Assembly (NCBI RefSeq): GCF_011758765.1
Contig: NZ_JAANOU010000001.1
Location: forward strand, 1,612,001-1,676,000
Reading direction: 5' to 3'
Length of the DNA stretch: 64,000 bases
Source: Amycolatopsis viridis
GTDB taxonomy: Bacteria > Actinomycetota > Actinomycetes > Mycobacteriales > Pseudonocardiaceae
Shown here: positions 17,184-26,475 of the stretch, piece after piece
Position numbering within the stretch: the first letter of the stretch is position 1
Layout: each line of letters starts with the position of its first letter
Notes under the pieces: model-generated
What the model was told of the DNA's origin: nothing
Databases searched by the model: none
The model's input: the letters and a program-made list of their open reading frames with translations, nothing else
Made by a program: the position numbers and the translations under genes

Positions 17184-17863
17184 GTGAAGACTGCTCGTAT
17201 CGCTGGTGCCGCTCTCGTCTCCGCCGCCGCCCTCTCGCTGGCCGCGTGCGGCACCAACGACAACTCCGGCAGCGCGTCCGGGCCGCCAACAGCAGCGCGA
17301 TGGCGCCCTCCGGTGCCAAGTCCGCCCCGATGACCAGCGGCGCGGGCATGGGCAACGGCGCCACCACGAACGCGGACGTTTTCGGGTCCGCGTGCGGTCA
17401 GCTGCCGCAGGGCAACGCGCCGGGCAGCCTGGACTCGATGGGCCCGGAACCCGTCGCGTCCGCGGCGTCAACCAACCCGTTGTTGACCAAGCTCGTCGCC
17501 GCGGTGAAGGCCACCAACCTGGTCGACACCCTCAACAGCCAGCAGGCCATCACCGTGTTCGCCCCGGCCGACAGCGCGTTCAACGCCCTGGGGGACGCGA
17601 AGTTCACCGAGCTCGCGCAGAACCCCAGCCAGCTCGCGCCGATCCTGCAGTACCACGTGCTCCCGCAGCGCTACGACGCCCAGGGCCTGCAGGCCGCGGG
17701 CAGCGTACCGACGCTGAACACCGACGGCGGCCCGATCAAGATTTCCGGCACCGGGGCCAACATGACCGTCAACGGCGCCAAGGTGCTCTGCGGCAACATC
17801 CACACCAAGAACGCCACCGTGTTCGTCATCGACACCGTGCTCAACCCCGGCACCAACAGGTAA
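17184..17863 (+). pseudogene. Fasciclin-domain lipoprotein (MPT83/MPT70-like), one frameshift
   Basis: The GTG start at 17184 (GGAG nine bases upstream) opens a lipoprotein signal peptide with lipobox SLAAC. The frame then breaks near 17285: adding one base in the GGGCCGCC stretch restores SSAMAPSGAKSAP and a complete fasciclin (FAS1) domain from about 17480, with NPLLTKLVAAVKATNLVDTL, ITVFAPADSAFNAL and KNATVFVIDTVL. Reconstructed length is about 226 residues, as in MPT83. Surface-exposed adhesin-like or stress protein; with sigK-rskA next door it is an expected SigK target. A true mutation or a one-base sequence error are both possible. Confidence 0.75.
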
Positions 17864-17870
17864 CCACGCA

Positions 17871-17913
17871 CGACGTGGCGGGTCCCGTGAGCACGGGCCC
17901 GCCACGTCGCTTT
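17871..17913. terminator. Strong hairpin terminator after the fasciclin gene
   Basis: CGACGTGGCGGG and CCCGCCACGTCG form a perfect 12-bp stem, with an inner CCCGTG/CACGGG stem, followed by CTTT. It isolates the SigK locus from the Rhs gene. Confidence 0.8.
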
Positions 17914-18002
17914 CGCCGTCCTGGCCAGGAAGATGCGCTCCGCCGCAACAAGGTCAAGGGGTCTCGGGTCAACTTGGTGCGCACCTGCTGCATGCTGAAG
18001 CC

Positions 18003-21000
18003 ATGGGTGCGGATGGCCTGGGTGCATTGCATGACGCGGACCTGGACGCAATCGAAGTGCGGGTCAGTGTCGCGACTGTCGTGGCCGGCACGCTCGTGCA
18101 GCGCCCCCGATACGTCGATGTCGCTGATCAGCGCTGGGACGAGAACTCTCAGTTCATCGCCGGGCGGCCGACGGCCAATACGCTGCCGCCCTACACACCA
18201 CCCGGCGCAACCGAACCGGTCGTCGCGACCAGCTCCGTCGGCTACGACCCCGCCGGCCGGGTTATCACCACCACCGACGGCCGCGGCAACACGACCACCT
18301 ACGGCTACGACGAACTGGGCAACCAGCGCCGCAAGACCGACCCGCCCGCCCTCTACGGGCAGGCCGGCGGCACCTGGATCGCCACCTTCGACCCGCTCGG
18401 CGAACAACTCATGGTCAGCGACCCGACCGGTGCGCAGACCTACGCCACCTACGACAAGCTCGGCAACCGGATCACGAGCACGGTCACCGAGCGAGTGCCC
18501 GCCCCCGCGCGCACATTGACCACCCGCTTCACCTTCGACACCCTCGGCAACCCGACCTCGGTCACCACCCCGTCCGGGGTGACCACCAAGGCCACCTTCG
18601 ACGACGTGGGCCATCAGCTCACCGCCGTCTCCGGCGCCGGTAAGACCACCACCAGCACCTACAACGGCGCCGGCCGCGTCACCTCGGTCACCAACCCGCT
18701 GGGGGAGAAGACCACCACCAGCTACGACTGGGCCGGTCGCGTCACCGCCAGCACCGACCTCGACGCAGCCGGCACCGTGCTCCGCACCCGCAGCTTCGGC
18801 TACGACAACGCCGGCAACCAGACCAGCGCGACCGATGGCCGCGGCAAAACCACCACCCAGACCTTCGACGCCGACAACCGCCTCACCTCGATCACCCGCC
18901 CGGTTTCCGCCACCGAGTCGATCACCACCAGTTACGGCTACGACGCCACCGGGAACATCACCCGCGCCACCGACGGCAACAACCACACGACGGTCTTCAC
19001 CGTCACGCCGTGGAACCTGGCCGAGTCCACCATCGAACCGGCCACCGCCCAGCACCCAGGCGCCGCCGACCGCACCTACACCGCCACCTACGACCGCAAC
19101 GGACAGCTGGCCAGCCTGACCAAACCGGGCGGCGTCGTGATCACCAACACCTACGACGCGCTCGGCAACATCACCAAGCAAACCGGCACCGGTGCCGCCG
19201 TCGCCACCCCGGACCGCACCTTCACCTACACCGCCCGCGGCGACCTCCGCACCGTCTCGGCACCCGGCGGCACCAACACCTACACCTACGACGACCGCGC
19301 CAACCTCACCTCGGCCACCGGCCCGTCCGGAAACTCCAGCGCCACCTACGACGACGACAACCGCCTCGCCACCGCCACCACAGCGGCCGGCACCACCACC
19401 TACGGCTACGACACCGCAGGCCGCCTGGCCACCGCCGCCGACCCGCTCACCGGCACCACCGCCACCTACGGATACGACAACGCCGACCAGCTCACCACCA
19501 CCGGCTACGGCACCGGCAACGCCACCCGCACCTACGGCTACGACCCACTCGGCCGCCTCACCAGCGACACGATCAAGGCCCCGGACGGCACCGTCACCGC
19601 GTCGGTGAGCTACGGCTACGACCCCGAAGACCGGCTCACCAGCAAAACCACCACCGGCACCGCCGGCGCCGCCGCGAACACCTACGGCTACGACGACGCC
19701 GGCCGCCTCACCTCCTGGACCGTCGGCAACACCACCACCGACTACGGCTGGGACGGCGCCGGCAACCTCACCCGCGACGGCCCCGACACCGCCACCTACA
19801 ACGAACGCAACCAACTCCAAACCAAGGGCGGCACCAGCTACACCTACACCGCACGCGGCACCCTCGACACCCGCACCACCGGCGGCGCCACCACCCAGCT
19901 GGCCTTCAACGCCTACGACGAACTGACCACCGACGGCGACACCACCAACACCTACGACGCGCTCAACCGGCTCGTCACCACCGGAAACTCTGCCCTCAGC
20001 TACGCCGGTACCAGCCAAAACATCACCAACGACGGCCCCACCAGCTACACCTACACCCCCGCGGGTGCCCTGCTCGGTGCGAAGCAAGGCACGAGCGCGT
20101 CACTGGCCTTGACCGACCTGCACACCGACCTCACCGCACTCATCAACCCCGCCACCGGCGCCGTCACCGGATCCCGCAGCTACAGCCCCTTCGGAAAGGT
20201 CACCAGCACCGGCGGAACCCAGACCGCACTCGGATACCAGCACCAATACACCGACCCGGCCAGCGGCAACACCAACATGGGCGCCCGCTGGTACGACCCA
20301 ACACGGGTGGGTTCAGTTCCCGCGATACCGCCGGCCTCGACCCCCGCGACCTAACCAACGGAAACCGCTACGCCTACGCTGCAAACAATCCGCTGAAGTA
20401 CATCGACCCAACTGGTAATAGTGGGACTGACACCATTGTCCCGCCTGGTCTTGATAGAGACGAACAAATACGGCAATGGGCTGAGCGAGAGGGTGTGGGC
20501 CGGGACCCGCTGCGAGGAGCAAGGTTTGGCCGCGGCGGCTGGATCGGGGTTGGGTTCGCGCTGTATGAGCTTTATGAAAAGCTCACCAGACGCGGTGACG
20601 GTTTCAAGCATCCGTGGAAATGGAATCTCAGCCGTCGAATGCCGGGTGGCGGGGCTCCTGGTCCGAACGTGAACGAGCCTTGCTGCGGACTTCGCGGCAA
20701 CACCCCCAATCGATCTCCCGGGAGGCTGTCGAAAAACTCCCGCTATCTCAGCAACCCTGGCAACTCTGCTGTTGCCGCGGCCGCAGCTGCCGCGGCAGCA
20801 GCCGCCAGGAAAGCTGCACGTCAACATCGTGTAGAGCAGGACGCGCGAACTTGGCACGCTCGGCCCGTCACCACACCAACCCTGGCGGAGGGCATTCAGG
20901 ATCTGATCAACACGGTCCTCCCCAGCATCGACCTTGGCGTCCTTGACGCGACGCGCGTCAACGGCGATGACGATCCGTACCAGCCTGGAGTTGCTGCTGG

Positions 21001-21517
21001 ATCCGGCGAGCCGGCAGCGCTCCCTGGGGCGCGGGGATATTTGAGCGACGCTTGCGCACAGCGAGGCAGTACCTCTGACAACGTCATTTGGTCATGCGTA
21101 GGATCGTCTGCGACGCCCCACGGCTTCGATGGTCGAGATCAGTTCGAGGCATTCGCCGCACTTCTTCGAGAAGGATTGGGAGACGCGGGTTTTGAGGGTA
21201 CTTTCGCTGCTTTCCAGGGTAGTGCCGTCACCGGCAAGAGCTACAGGACTGGAGAACCGTTCGACGTTGGCAGGACAAGTGATTTCGACATCGCACTTGC
21301 CGGTCCAGAAATCTTTGCGGCAGCACAGGCCGCGGGAATCGGATTGCGAGGCAAGGGGACGCGCACAGGTCCGCTTCGCGCTCACGACCTGGCCGCTTTG
21401 GGTTTGACTGACTTGCGCGCAGACCTCAGCGATCTGGCTGGGAGGGATGTCAACTTCATGATCTATAGATCTAGCGAGGTCGCGCTCGGCAGGGCTCCGA
21501 GTATCATTGTCCCGTGA
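18003..21517 (+). pseudogene. Rhs/YD-repeat polymorphic toxin, 5'-truncated and frameshifted before the toxin tip
   Basis: From about 18170 to 20290 the protein is a continuous series of YD repeats (GYDxxGRxTxxTD type), the sugar-binding-like shell of Rhs toxins, then the core segment SRSYSPFGKV...YTDPASGNTNMGARWYDP. At about 20303 the frame is lost; one extra C in GACCCAAC restores NTGGFSSRDTAGLDPRD, NRYAYAANNPLKYIDPTG (self-cleavage region) and a 365-residue variable tip. The tip has an alanine-rich linker near 20770-20810 and ends in a domain with FQGSAVTG...TSDFDIAL near 21220-21300, the G-S...D-x-D pattern of nucleotidyltransferase folds. The 5' end lacks a signal peptide, export domain and clear ribosome site. 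Confidence 0.8.
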
Positions 21518-21834
21518 CTAAACCTTCATATCTGTTGTTCGGAAGTTCAACTGTGAATATCGATGAGCTGTGTTCGTCGTTGCGCGATGTGCTAGATATA
21601 GACTTTGAACCTCGTCGTAGTGACTATCATGGCGGAGACTATTACCGGGCAGGCAAGCTTCGTGGTGAACACTTCATTCTTGAGAAAAATTGGCGGGACG
21701 AAGATGGCGAGTTGTTTGAGCCAGCGTATGAGGACTTCGATGTTATATTGGAGGTCAACGGCACTGCGAGGCCTGATGTGATTCGTGAGAGGCTTGCCGA
21801 AATAGAGGGGCTGATCTTTCTGGCCGAGCGTTGA
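21514..21834 (+). CDS. Candidate immunity protein for the Rhs tip
   Basis: 106 residues, small and acidic, no signal peptide or membrane segment. The GTG start overlaps the toxin-tip stop by 4 bases (GTGA), the usual layout of a polymorphic toxin and its immunity gene. Contains HFILEKNWRDEDGELFEPAYEDF near residues 54-76; I recognise no named immunity family. Base composition is clearly lower in GC than the rest of the window (ATATAGA, GAAAAATTGG), a sign of recent transfer of the tip plus immunity cassette. Function is inferred from position only. Confidence 0.6.
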   Translation: MTKPSYLLFGSSTVNIDELCSSLRDVLDIDFEPRRSDYHGGDYYRAGKLRGEHFILEKNWRDEDGELFEPAYEDFDVILEVNGTARPDVIRERLAEIEGLIFLAER

Positions 21835-22112
21835 GATGCTGTCAATTCAGAGAGCCTCCGGTTGTCCTGTGCCGGCCGTATGTCAGTGTCCGTGCGCACA
21901 GCGATGCGGAGCTCATGTCAGCTGGGGGCGCTAGCTGATTGCTCCGTTACTCCGGAGCAAATGCGGTACTGCATGAGATGTCGACAGCATGTGGCGGTAG
22001 GGCACAGCATGATGCCTGCCGCGGGTCGAGGCGGTGCGTCGCTCCTCGGTGCTGGCGCCGTCGCTTCGGGGGCGGACATGCCCGCCGATATGGCCGGGCC
22101 ACCGCGGACGGC
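21835..22112. other. Intergenic gap downstream of the immunity gene
   Basis: About 280 bases with no convincing gene. GC content rises from the low-GC immunity end back to the genome norm by about 22020, so the boundary of the acquired cassette probably lies in here. A TCCGTTACTCCGGAG-type short inverted repeat occurs near 21943-21958. Confidence 0.4.
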
Positions 22113-22137
22113 CGGCGGCCTGACACGCAGGCCGCCG
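22113..22137. terminator. Hairpin terminator for the FAD oxidoreductase operon
   Basis: CGGCGGCCTG, loop ACACG, CAGGCCGCCG: a perfect 10-bp stem 13 bases after the minus-strand stop codon at 22150. Confidence 0.7.
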
Positions 22138-22149
22138 ACCGCGGCCGTT

Positions 22150-23367
22150 CTACGCGGGCGCGCCGGATCGGTCGGTGTTGACGTCCGCCAGCGGCACCGA
22201 CGGGTCGGTGAGCCGGTCGATGTCGACGGCGCTGCCGGAGCGGATCAGGGCCTTGATCGGACCCGTGACGTCCCAGACGTTGACGTTCATGCCGGCGACG
22301 ACCTTGCCGCCCTTGAGCCAGAAGGCGATGAACTCGCGGGCTGCCACGTCGCCGCGGAAGACGACCCGGTCGTAGCCGTCGGGGTGGCCCAGGAACTCCA
22401 TCCCGAGGTCGTACTGGTCCGTGTAGAAGTACGGCAGCTCGTCGTAGACCGCGTCCACGCCGAGCATCCCGGCCGCCGCGACCGCGGGCTGCTTGAGCGC
22501 GTTGGCCCAGTGCTCGACGCGGAGGTGGCGCCCCAGCAGCGGGTGGTAGGCGTTGGCGACGTCACCGGCGGCGAAGATGTCGGGATCGCTGGTGCGCAGG
22601 TGCTCGTCCACCTGGATGCCGTTGTCCACGTCCAGCCCGGCCGCTTCGGCCAGCGCGGTGTTCGGGATCGCGCCGATGCCGACGAGGACCGCATCGGCCT
22701 CGATACGCGTGCCGTCGGCGAGGCGGACACCGCCCGGGCCGGCTTCCGCGACCTGGACGCCGAGCCGCAGATCGACACCGTGCTCGACGTGCAGGTCCGC
22801 GAACACCCGCGCGGCTTCGCGGCCGAGTGCGGGCAGCAGCGGCAGTTCGAGGGCCTCCAGCACGGTGACCTCCAGGCCGGCCTGCCGGGCCGCCGCCGCG
22901 ACCTCGAGCCCGACCCACCCCGCGCCCACCACAGCGAGCCGCGACCCGGTCGCCAGCACTTGCCGCAGCGCTTCGGTGTCGCCGAACCGGCGCAGCCGCA
23001 GCGTGGCGTCCGCGCCCGGCAGAGAGCGGGGTTCCGCGCCGGTGGCCAGCAGGAGTTTGGTGTAGCCGACCCGGCTGCCGTCGCCCAGCACGACTTCGCG
23101 GGCACCGCGGTCGATCGCCGTGACCGCGGCGCCGAGCCGGAGATCGACGTCGTGATCGGTGTACCAGTTCTCGGGGTGCACGAACGCGCTCTCGCGGTCA
23201 GCTTTGCCGGTGAGCAGGTCCTTGGACAGCGGAGGCCGCTCGTACGGGCGGTGCTGCTCGTCGCCGAGCAGGACGATCCGCCCGTCGAAACCCTTCTCCC
23301 GCAACACCTCGGCGGCCTTGGCGCCGGCCAGCCCGGCCCCGATGATCACAAACGTCGGCGGTACCAC
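22150..23367 (-). CDS. FAD-dependent pyridine nucleotide-disulfide oxidoreductase (ferredoxin reductase type)
   Basis: 405 residues. FAD motif FVIIGAGLAGAKAAEVL is at residue 6, PYERPPLSK near 42, NAD motif LAVVGAGWVGLEVAAAA near 145, and the second FAD site SDPDIFAAGDVAN near 265. There is no redox CxxC pair, so it belongs to the rubredoxin/ferredoxin-NAD(P) reductase group (as in BphA4 or ThcD) rather than disulfide reductases. The electron partner is not adjacent. GTG start with GAGGAG upstream. Last gene of a three-gene minus-strand unit with two membrane proteins 35-40 bases apart. Confidence 0.9.
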   Translation of the reverse strand: MVPPTFVIIGAGLAGAKAAEVLREKGFDGRIVLLGDEQHRPYERPPLSKDLLTGKADRESAFVHPENWYTDHDVDLRLGAAVTAIDRGAREVVLGDGSRVGYTKLLLATGAEPRSLPGADATLRLRRFGDTEALRQVLATGSRLAVVGAGWVGLEVAAAARQAGLEVTVLEALELPLLPALGREAARVFADLHVEHGVDLRLGVQVAEAGPGGVRLADGTRIEADAVLVGIGAIPNTALAEAAGLDVDNGIQVDEHLRTSDPDIFAAGDVANAYHPLLGRHLRVEHWANALKQPAVAAAGMLGVDAVYDELPYFYTDQYDLGMEFLGHPDGYDRVVFRGDVAAREFIAFWLKGGKVVAGMNVNVWDVTGPIKALIRSGSAVDIDRLTDPSVPLADVNTDRSGAPA

Positions 23368-23402
23368 AATCAGCTCCTCGATGACGACTTCGAATGGATG
23401 GG

Positions 23403-23822
23403 TCAGCTACCGACGCCCAGGGCCGCGAGCAGGACGAGGACCACGGTGGCGACCGCGACCAGCCCGTGCCCCGCGACCACGGCGACCGGGAAGTGCTGTT
23501 CAGGCGCCGCCTCCTTGCCCGAGGCGGGCGCGGTGCGGGCGCGGTAGCCGGGGACCCACCGGGCGAACATGGTGAAGCCCAGCAACGCCACCGGCACCAG
23601 CAGGACGAACGCGATCCACGCCAGGGTGGCGCCGCCGACGACCAGGTAGATGATCCACAGGACCAGCCCGGCCGCCGCGATGGCGAAGTGCCCGAAGATC
23701 AGCCCCGGGGAGAACCGGGAGCTGCCCGGTTCGCGAGTGCCGCCCTTGGCGATCCAGGTGCCCAGCATGACGAACCCGCCCACGGCGGTGACCAGCCAGG
23801 CGATCAGCGCGGCGATGTCCAT
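23403..23822 (-). CDS. Four-helix membrane protein, unknown
   Basis: 139 residues with four hydrophobic segments (IAALIAWLVTAVGGFVMLGTW, FGHFAIAAAGLVLWIIYLVV, WIAFVLLVPVALLGFTMFA, and a C-terminal AVVAGHGLVAVATVVLVLLAAL). Histidines in FGHFA and VAGHGL lie within helices and could bind haem; that is a guess. Lies between the DUF2231 gene and the FAD reductase, so a membrane redox role is plausible. Start at 23822 fits the first helix. Confidence 0.75.
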   Translation of the reverse strand: MDIAALIAWLVTAVGGFVMLGTWIAKGGTREPGSSRFSPGLIFGHFAIAAAGLVLWIIYLVVGGATLAWIAFVLLVPVALLGFTMFARWVPGYRARTAPASGKEAAPEQHFPVAVVAGHGLVAVATVVLVLLAALGVGS

Positions 23823-23860
23823 GAACCCTCTCCTCGGTGTGGTGGTGTGGAACGGAACGC

Positions 23861-24391
23861 TCAGGACGAGCGGCGGGCCGCGGTGCGGTAACCCTCCGCC
23901 TGGGTGGACTCGGCGGCGACGCGGACGCCGTAGTGGTAGGCGAGCTTCCCGCCGAGGTAACCCGATGCGGCGAGCGCGACCAGCGCGGCCGCCGACAGCA
24001 CCAGCGGGCCGATCCCCACCGGCCCCGGCTGGTCGTACGCGGCACGGCGCCAGAAGAAGCCGGCGATGTAGGCGGCGGTGACCGCGAGGTTGAGGCTCAT
24101 GTGCGTCAGCCCCGTGCGGAACGCGGGAGTCCCGCTGGGGATCGCCAGCAGATCCAGCGTGCCCACCAGTGCCGCGGCGAGCGCCCCGACGACGCCGATC
24201 GCGACGAGCCACAGCGACCCCCTGGCCAGGAAGCCCGGGTCCGCCACGATCCGCGACCCGATGTCGAAGACCAGGCTGGACACCCAGGCGCCGATCGGCA
24301 CGGTGACCAGGATCGGGTGGAAGGGGTGCCCGTAGGGGCCGGCCAGCGCCGCGCTCACCGGCCGCTTGGCCTGCTCGATGTCGTTGGCCAT
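23861..24391 (-). CDS. DUF2231-type membrane protein
   Basis: 176 residues. GHPFHPILVTVPIGAW near residue 20 is the family signature, with conserved histidines ahead of helix 1; four transmembrane segments follow, with THMSLNLAVTAAYIAGFF near 95. Family function unknown. AAGGAGG lies seven bases before the ATG at 24391, and a CCAA-N6-TTGG inverted repeat sits at 24408-24421 in the leader. First gene of the unit with the second membrane protein and the FAD reductase. Confidence 0.85.
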   Translation of the reverse strand: MANDIEQAKRPVSAALAGPYGHPFHPILVTVPIGAWVSSLVFDIGSRIVADPGFLARGSLWLVAIGVVGALAAALVGTLDLLAIPSGTPAFRTGLTHMSLNLAVTAAYIAGFFWRRAAYDQPGPVGIGPLVLSAAALVALAASGYLGGKLAYHYGVRVAAESTQAEGYRTAARRSS

Positions 24392-24784
24392 GTCGCCCTC
24401 CTTTTAGCCAACGAAGTTTGGTCTTATCGGCGGCCGAGGTCAAGGGGTCCTGCTCGGTGCGACCCGATCGGTTTTTTCGTCCAGTCAGATCGGCGCAACC
24501 ACCGGCCGTTTCGCTGGTCGTGGGACAGCCGGTGGCCGGGACTCGGCGGGCGGTCACCAGCTGTGCGGGTGGAACCGGACCGCGGCCAAGGCCGACTTCG
24601 CCCGCGATCGCGCGGGCGGTGGCGCCGAGGAAGGCGGCGGAGAAGCCGTCGGTGAGGGCGGCCGGATTGCCGAGCTCGACACGCGGGCGCTCCAGCACGA
24701 CCCGGCGGAACCGTCAGGCTGGTGCTCGTTGTGGTTGTGGTGTATTCGTCGAGGTGGCGGAACGATTCCGGGGTGGTGGCGCCG
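24392..24784. other. Intergenic gap, promoter region plus possible relic
   Basis: Holds the divergent promoter region of the DUF2231 unit. On the minus strand near 24600-24700 a peptide VELGNPAALTDGFSAAFLG has coding-like character but runs into low-quality sequence without domains; I could not assign it. No RNA gene seen. Confidence 0.35.
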
Positions 24785-24988
24785 ATGATGTTGCTGGTGG
24801 TTCTGCTTTGCTGTGTCGGCGCGCTGATTCTGGCCGCGGCCGGGTACGACCGGCGATTCCGGCGCGCCGGGCGGCGGAACGGGTTCTGGGAGCAAGTGAC
24901 CGAACATCGTCGTGACCTGCACGCCACCCGGCACGTCCGGAACTGGATCTGCGACGACAAGTGGATGCGTGTTCGCCGGCGCCCCTAG
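24785..24988 (+). CDS. Small single-helix membrane protein, unknown
   Basis: 67 residues if started at the ATG at 24785: one N-terminal transmembrane helix (MMLLVVLLCCVGALILAAAG), then a basic, aromatic cytoplasmic tail ending CDDKWMRVRRRP. An upstream GTG at 24722 would add a valine-rich leader. The lack of a strong ribosome site makes this a moderate call. Confidence 0.45.
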   Translation: MMLLVVLLCCVGALILAAAGYDRRFRRAGRRNGFWEQVTEHRRDLHATRHVRNWICDDKWMRVRRRP

Positions 24989-25092
24989 TCCCGCGCGGAC
25001 CGGCGGTGATCCCCGGCGGTTCGCTGCTCAGGGACGAGGTTTCCGGAGCGGCGCGGTTGTCGTGACGCTTTCCCCGGTATAGCTTGCCGCGA

Positions 25093-25738
25093 ATGGGGAT
25101 ACCGGCAGTGGTGTTCGACATCGGCGGCGTCCTGGAAATCACCGGGGAGATGACCTTCAGCCGGGAGTGGGAATCGAAACTGGGGCTTTCCCCGGGCGAA
25201 ATCGGGCGGCGGCTGGCCGATGTGTGGGCCGGGGGAACGGTCGCCAGGATTTCCGAGGACGACGTCCACCGTGCGATCGGTGACGAACTGGGTCTCGCCG
25301 GTGCGCAGGTCGAGCTGATGATGTCGCAGATGTGGACCGAATACCTGGGTGTCGCCAACGACGAGCTGATCGAGTACGTGCGGGGGCTGCGGCCCCGGTA
25401 TCGCACCGGAATCCTGAGCAACAGTTTCGTGGGCGCACGTGAACGGGAGCAGGAGGCTTACGGCTTTCCCGCGCTCGTCGACGACCTCGTCTATTCCCAC
25501 GAGGTCGGGATGACCAAACCCGATCCGCGGATCTACCAGCTGACCTGTGCCCGCCTCGGTGCCGCCCCGGAAGAGACGATCTTCGTGGACGATCTCGACG
25601 CCAACGTCACCGGTGCTCTCGACGCCGGCCTGCACGCGGTGCGGTACCGGGACAACGCAGACGATCGCCGGGATCGAGGCTGTTGCCTCGTCCACCGCGG
25701 CGGGCAGCGGAAGCCGAAACCCTGTCAGGTCCGCGTGA
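25093..25738 (+). pseudogene. HAD-superfamily hydrolase, C-terminal frameshift
   Basis: DxxxV-type HAD: motif I AVVFDIGGVLE is at the N-terminus, motif II ILSNSF near residue 117, motif III lysine in GMTKPDPRIYQLT near 140, motif IV IFVDDLDANVTGA near 165. In frame, the protein would run on past HAVRYRDNADD into sequence antisense to the aldolase gene. The next frame continues instead as TIAGIEAVASSTAAGSG and stops at 25738, as expected for this family, so a frameshift near 25660 (one extra base or two missing) is likely. Phosphatase or epoxide-hydrolase-like substrate unknown. Confidence 0.65.
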
Positions 25739-26456
25739 ACGCGGTGACCGCCGTCTGGAAACCCCGCAGCGTCCAGTGCGTGTCGGTACCCAGGGCGACC
25801 ATGTCGGCCCCACGGGCAGCCCACCGGCGGGCGGCTTCGATTTCGGTGGCGAAGACACCGGCCGATACCCCGGCTGCCTGAGCGGCGGCGATGATCCCCG
25901 CGGCGGCCTCGACGACGGTGGGATGGTCGAGTTCACCCGGCACACCGAGGGCGTGGGAGAGATCGACCGGTCCGACGAAGATCCCGTCACAGCGCGAGGT
26001 CGCGAGAATCGCGTCGAGCGCATCGAGCCCGGCCTCGCCCTCGATCATGAGGTGCACCTCGGTCGACTTGTTCGCATTGGCGAACCATTCGGGAGAACCG
26101 GCGAAGCCGGCTGCGCGGACGAACGGATTGGCGCCACGGTGCCCGGCCGGCGCGAACCGGGCGGCGGCGACGGCCCGCTCCGCGTCGGCGAGTGAGGCGA
26201 TCTGCGGCACCAGGACGCCGTCCGCCCCGAGATCCAGCGCGGCGCCGATCGCCTGCGCGTCGTTGCTCGCGACCCGGACCAGCGCCGGCAGGTCGCGGGA
26301 CCGCGCGGCGACGACGAGCTGAGCCAGCTGCGGCAGCCCGAGCGGCCCGTGCTCGGCGTCGAGGATGACCGTGTCGAAACCGGCGAGGGCGATCAGTTCG
26401 ACCACCTCGGTGGCGTCGAGCAGGGCGAACGTCGCCAGTTTGGTGCGGCGAGCCAT
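25725..26456 (-). CDS. HpcH/HpaI-family class II aldolase
   Basis: 243 residues, metal-dependent TIM barrel that cleaves 2-keto-3-deoxy or 4-hydroxy-2-oxo acids to pyruvate and an aldehyde. Signature stretches are FDTVILDAEHGPLGLPQL near residue 28 (His base), VPQIASLADAERAV near 83, and LMIEGEAGLDALDAIL near 135 (metal Glu) with GIFVGPVDLSHALG (Asp). Follows the SDR gene after 19 bases and ends a minus-strand catabolic unit with dehydratase and BKACE, consistent with cleavage of a 2-keto-3-deoxy acid made by the dehydratase. Confidence 0.9.
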   Translation of the reverse strand: MARRTKLATFALLDATEVVELIALAGFDTVILDAEHGPLGLPQLAQLVVAARSRDLPALVRVASNDAQAIGAALDLGADGVLVPQIASLADAERAVAAARFAPAGHRGANPFVRAAGFAGSPEWFANANKSTEVHLMIEGEAGLDALDAILATSRCDGIFVGPVDLSHALGVPGELDHPTVVEAAAGIIAAAQAAGVSAGVFATEIEAARRWAARGADMVALGTDTHWTLRGFQTAVTAFTRT

Positions 26457-26475
26457 GGAAGTCCTCCCAGGTGAG

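Noticed and set aside
17841-20087. A minus-strand glycine/valine-rich open frame opposite the Rhs gene
   Set aside because: The composition is the complement of the threonine/alanine-rich YD repeats; no start, signal or family was seen. Not a PE_PGRS-type protein.
24424-24960. Minus-strand genes upstream of DUF2231
   Set aside because: Three overlapping frames lack ribosome sites and recognisable domains, and the plus-strand membrane protein covers part of the region. Treated as non-coding or relic.
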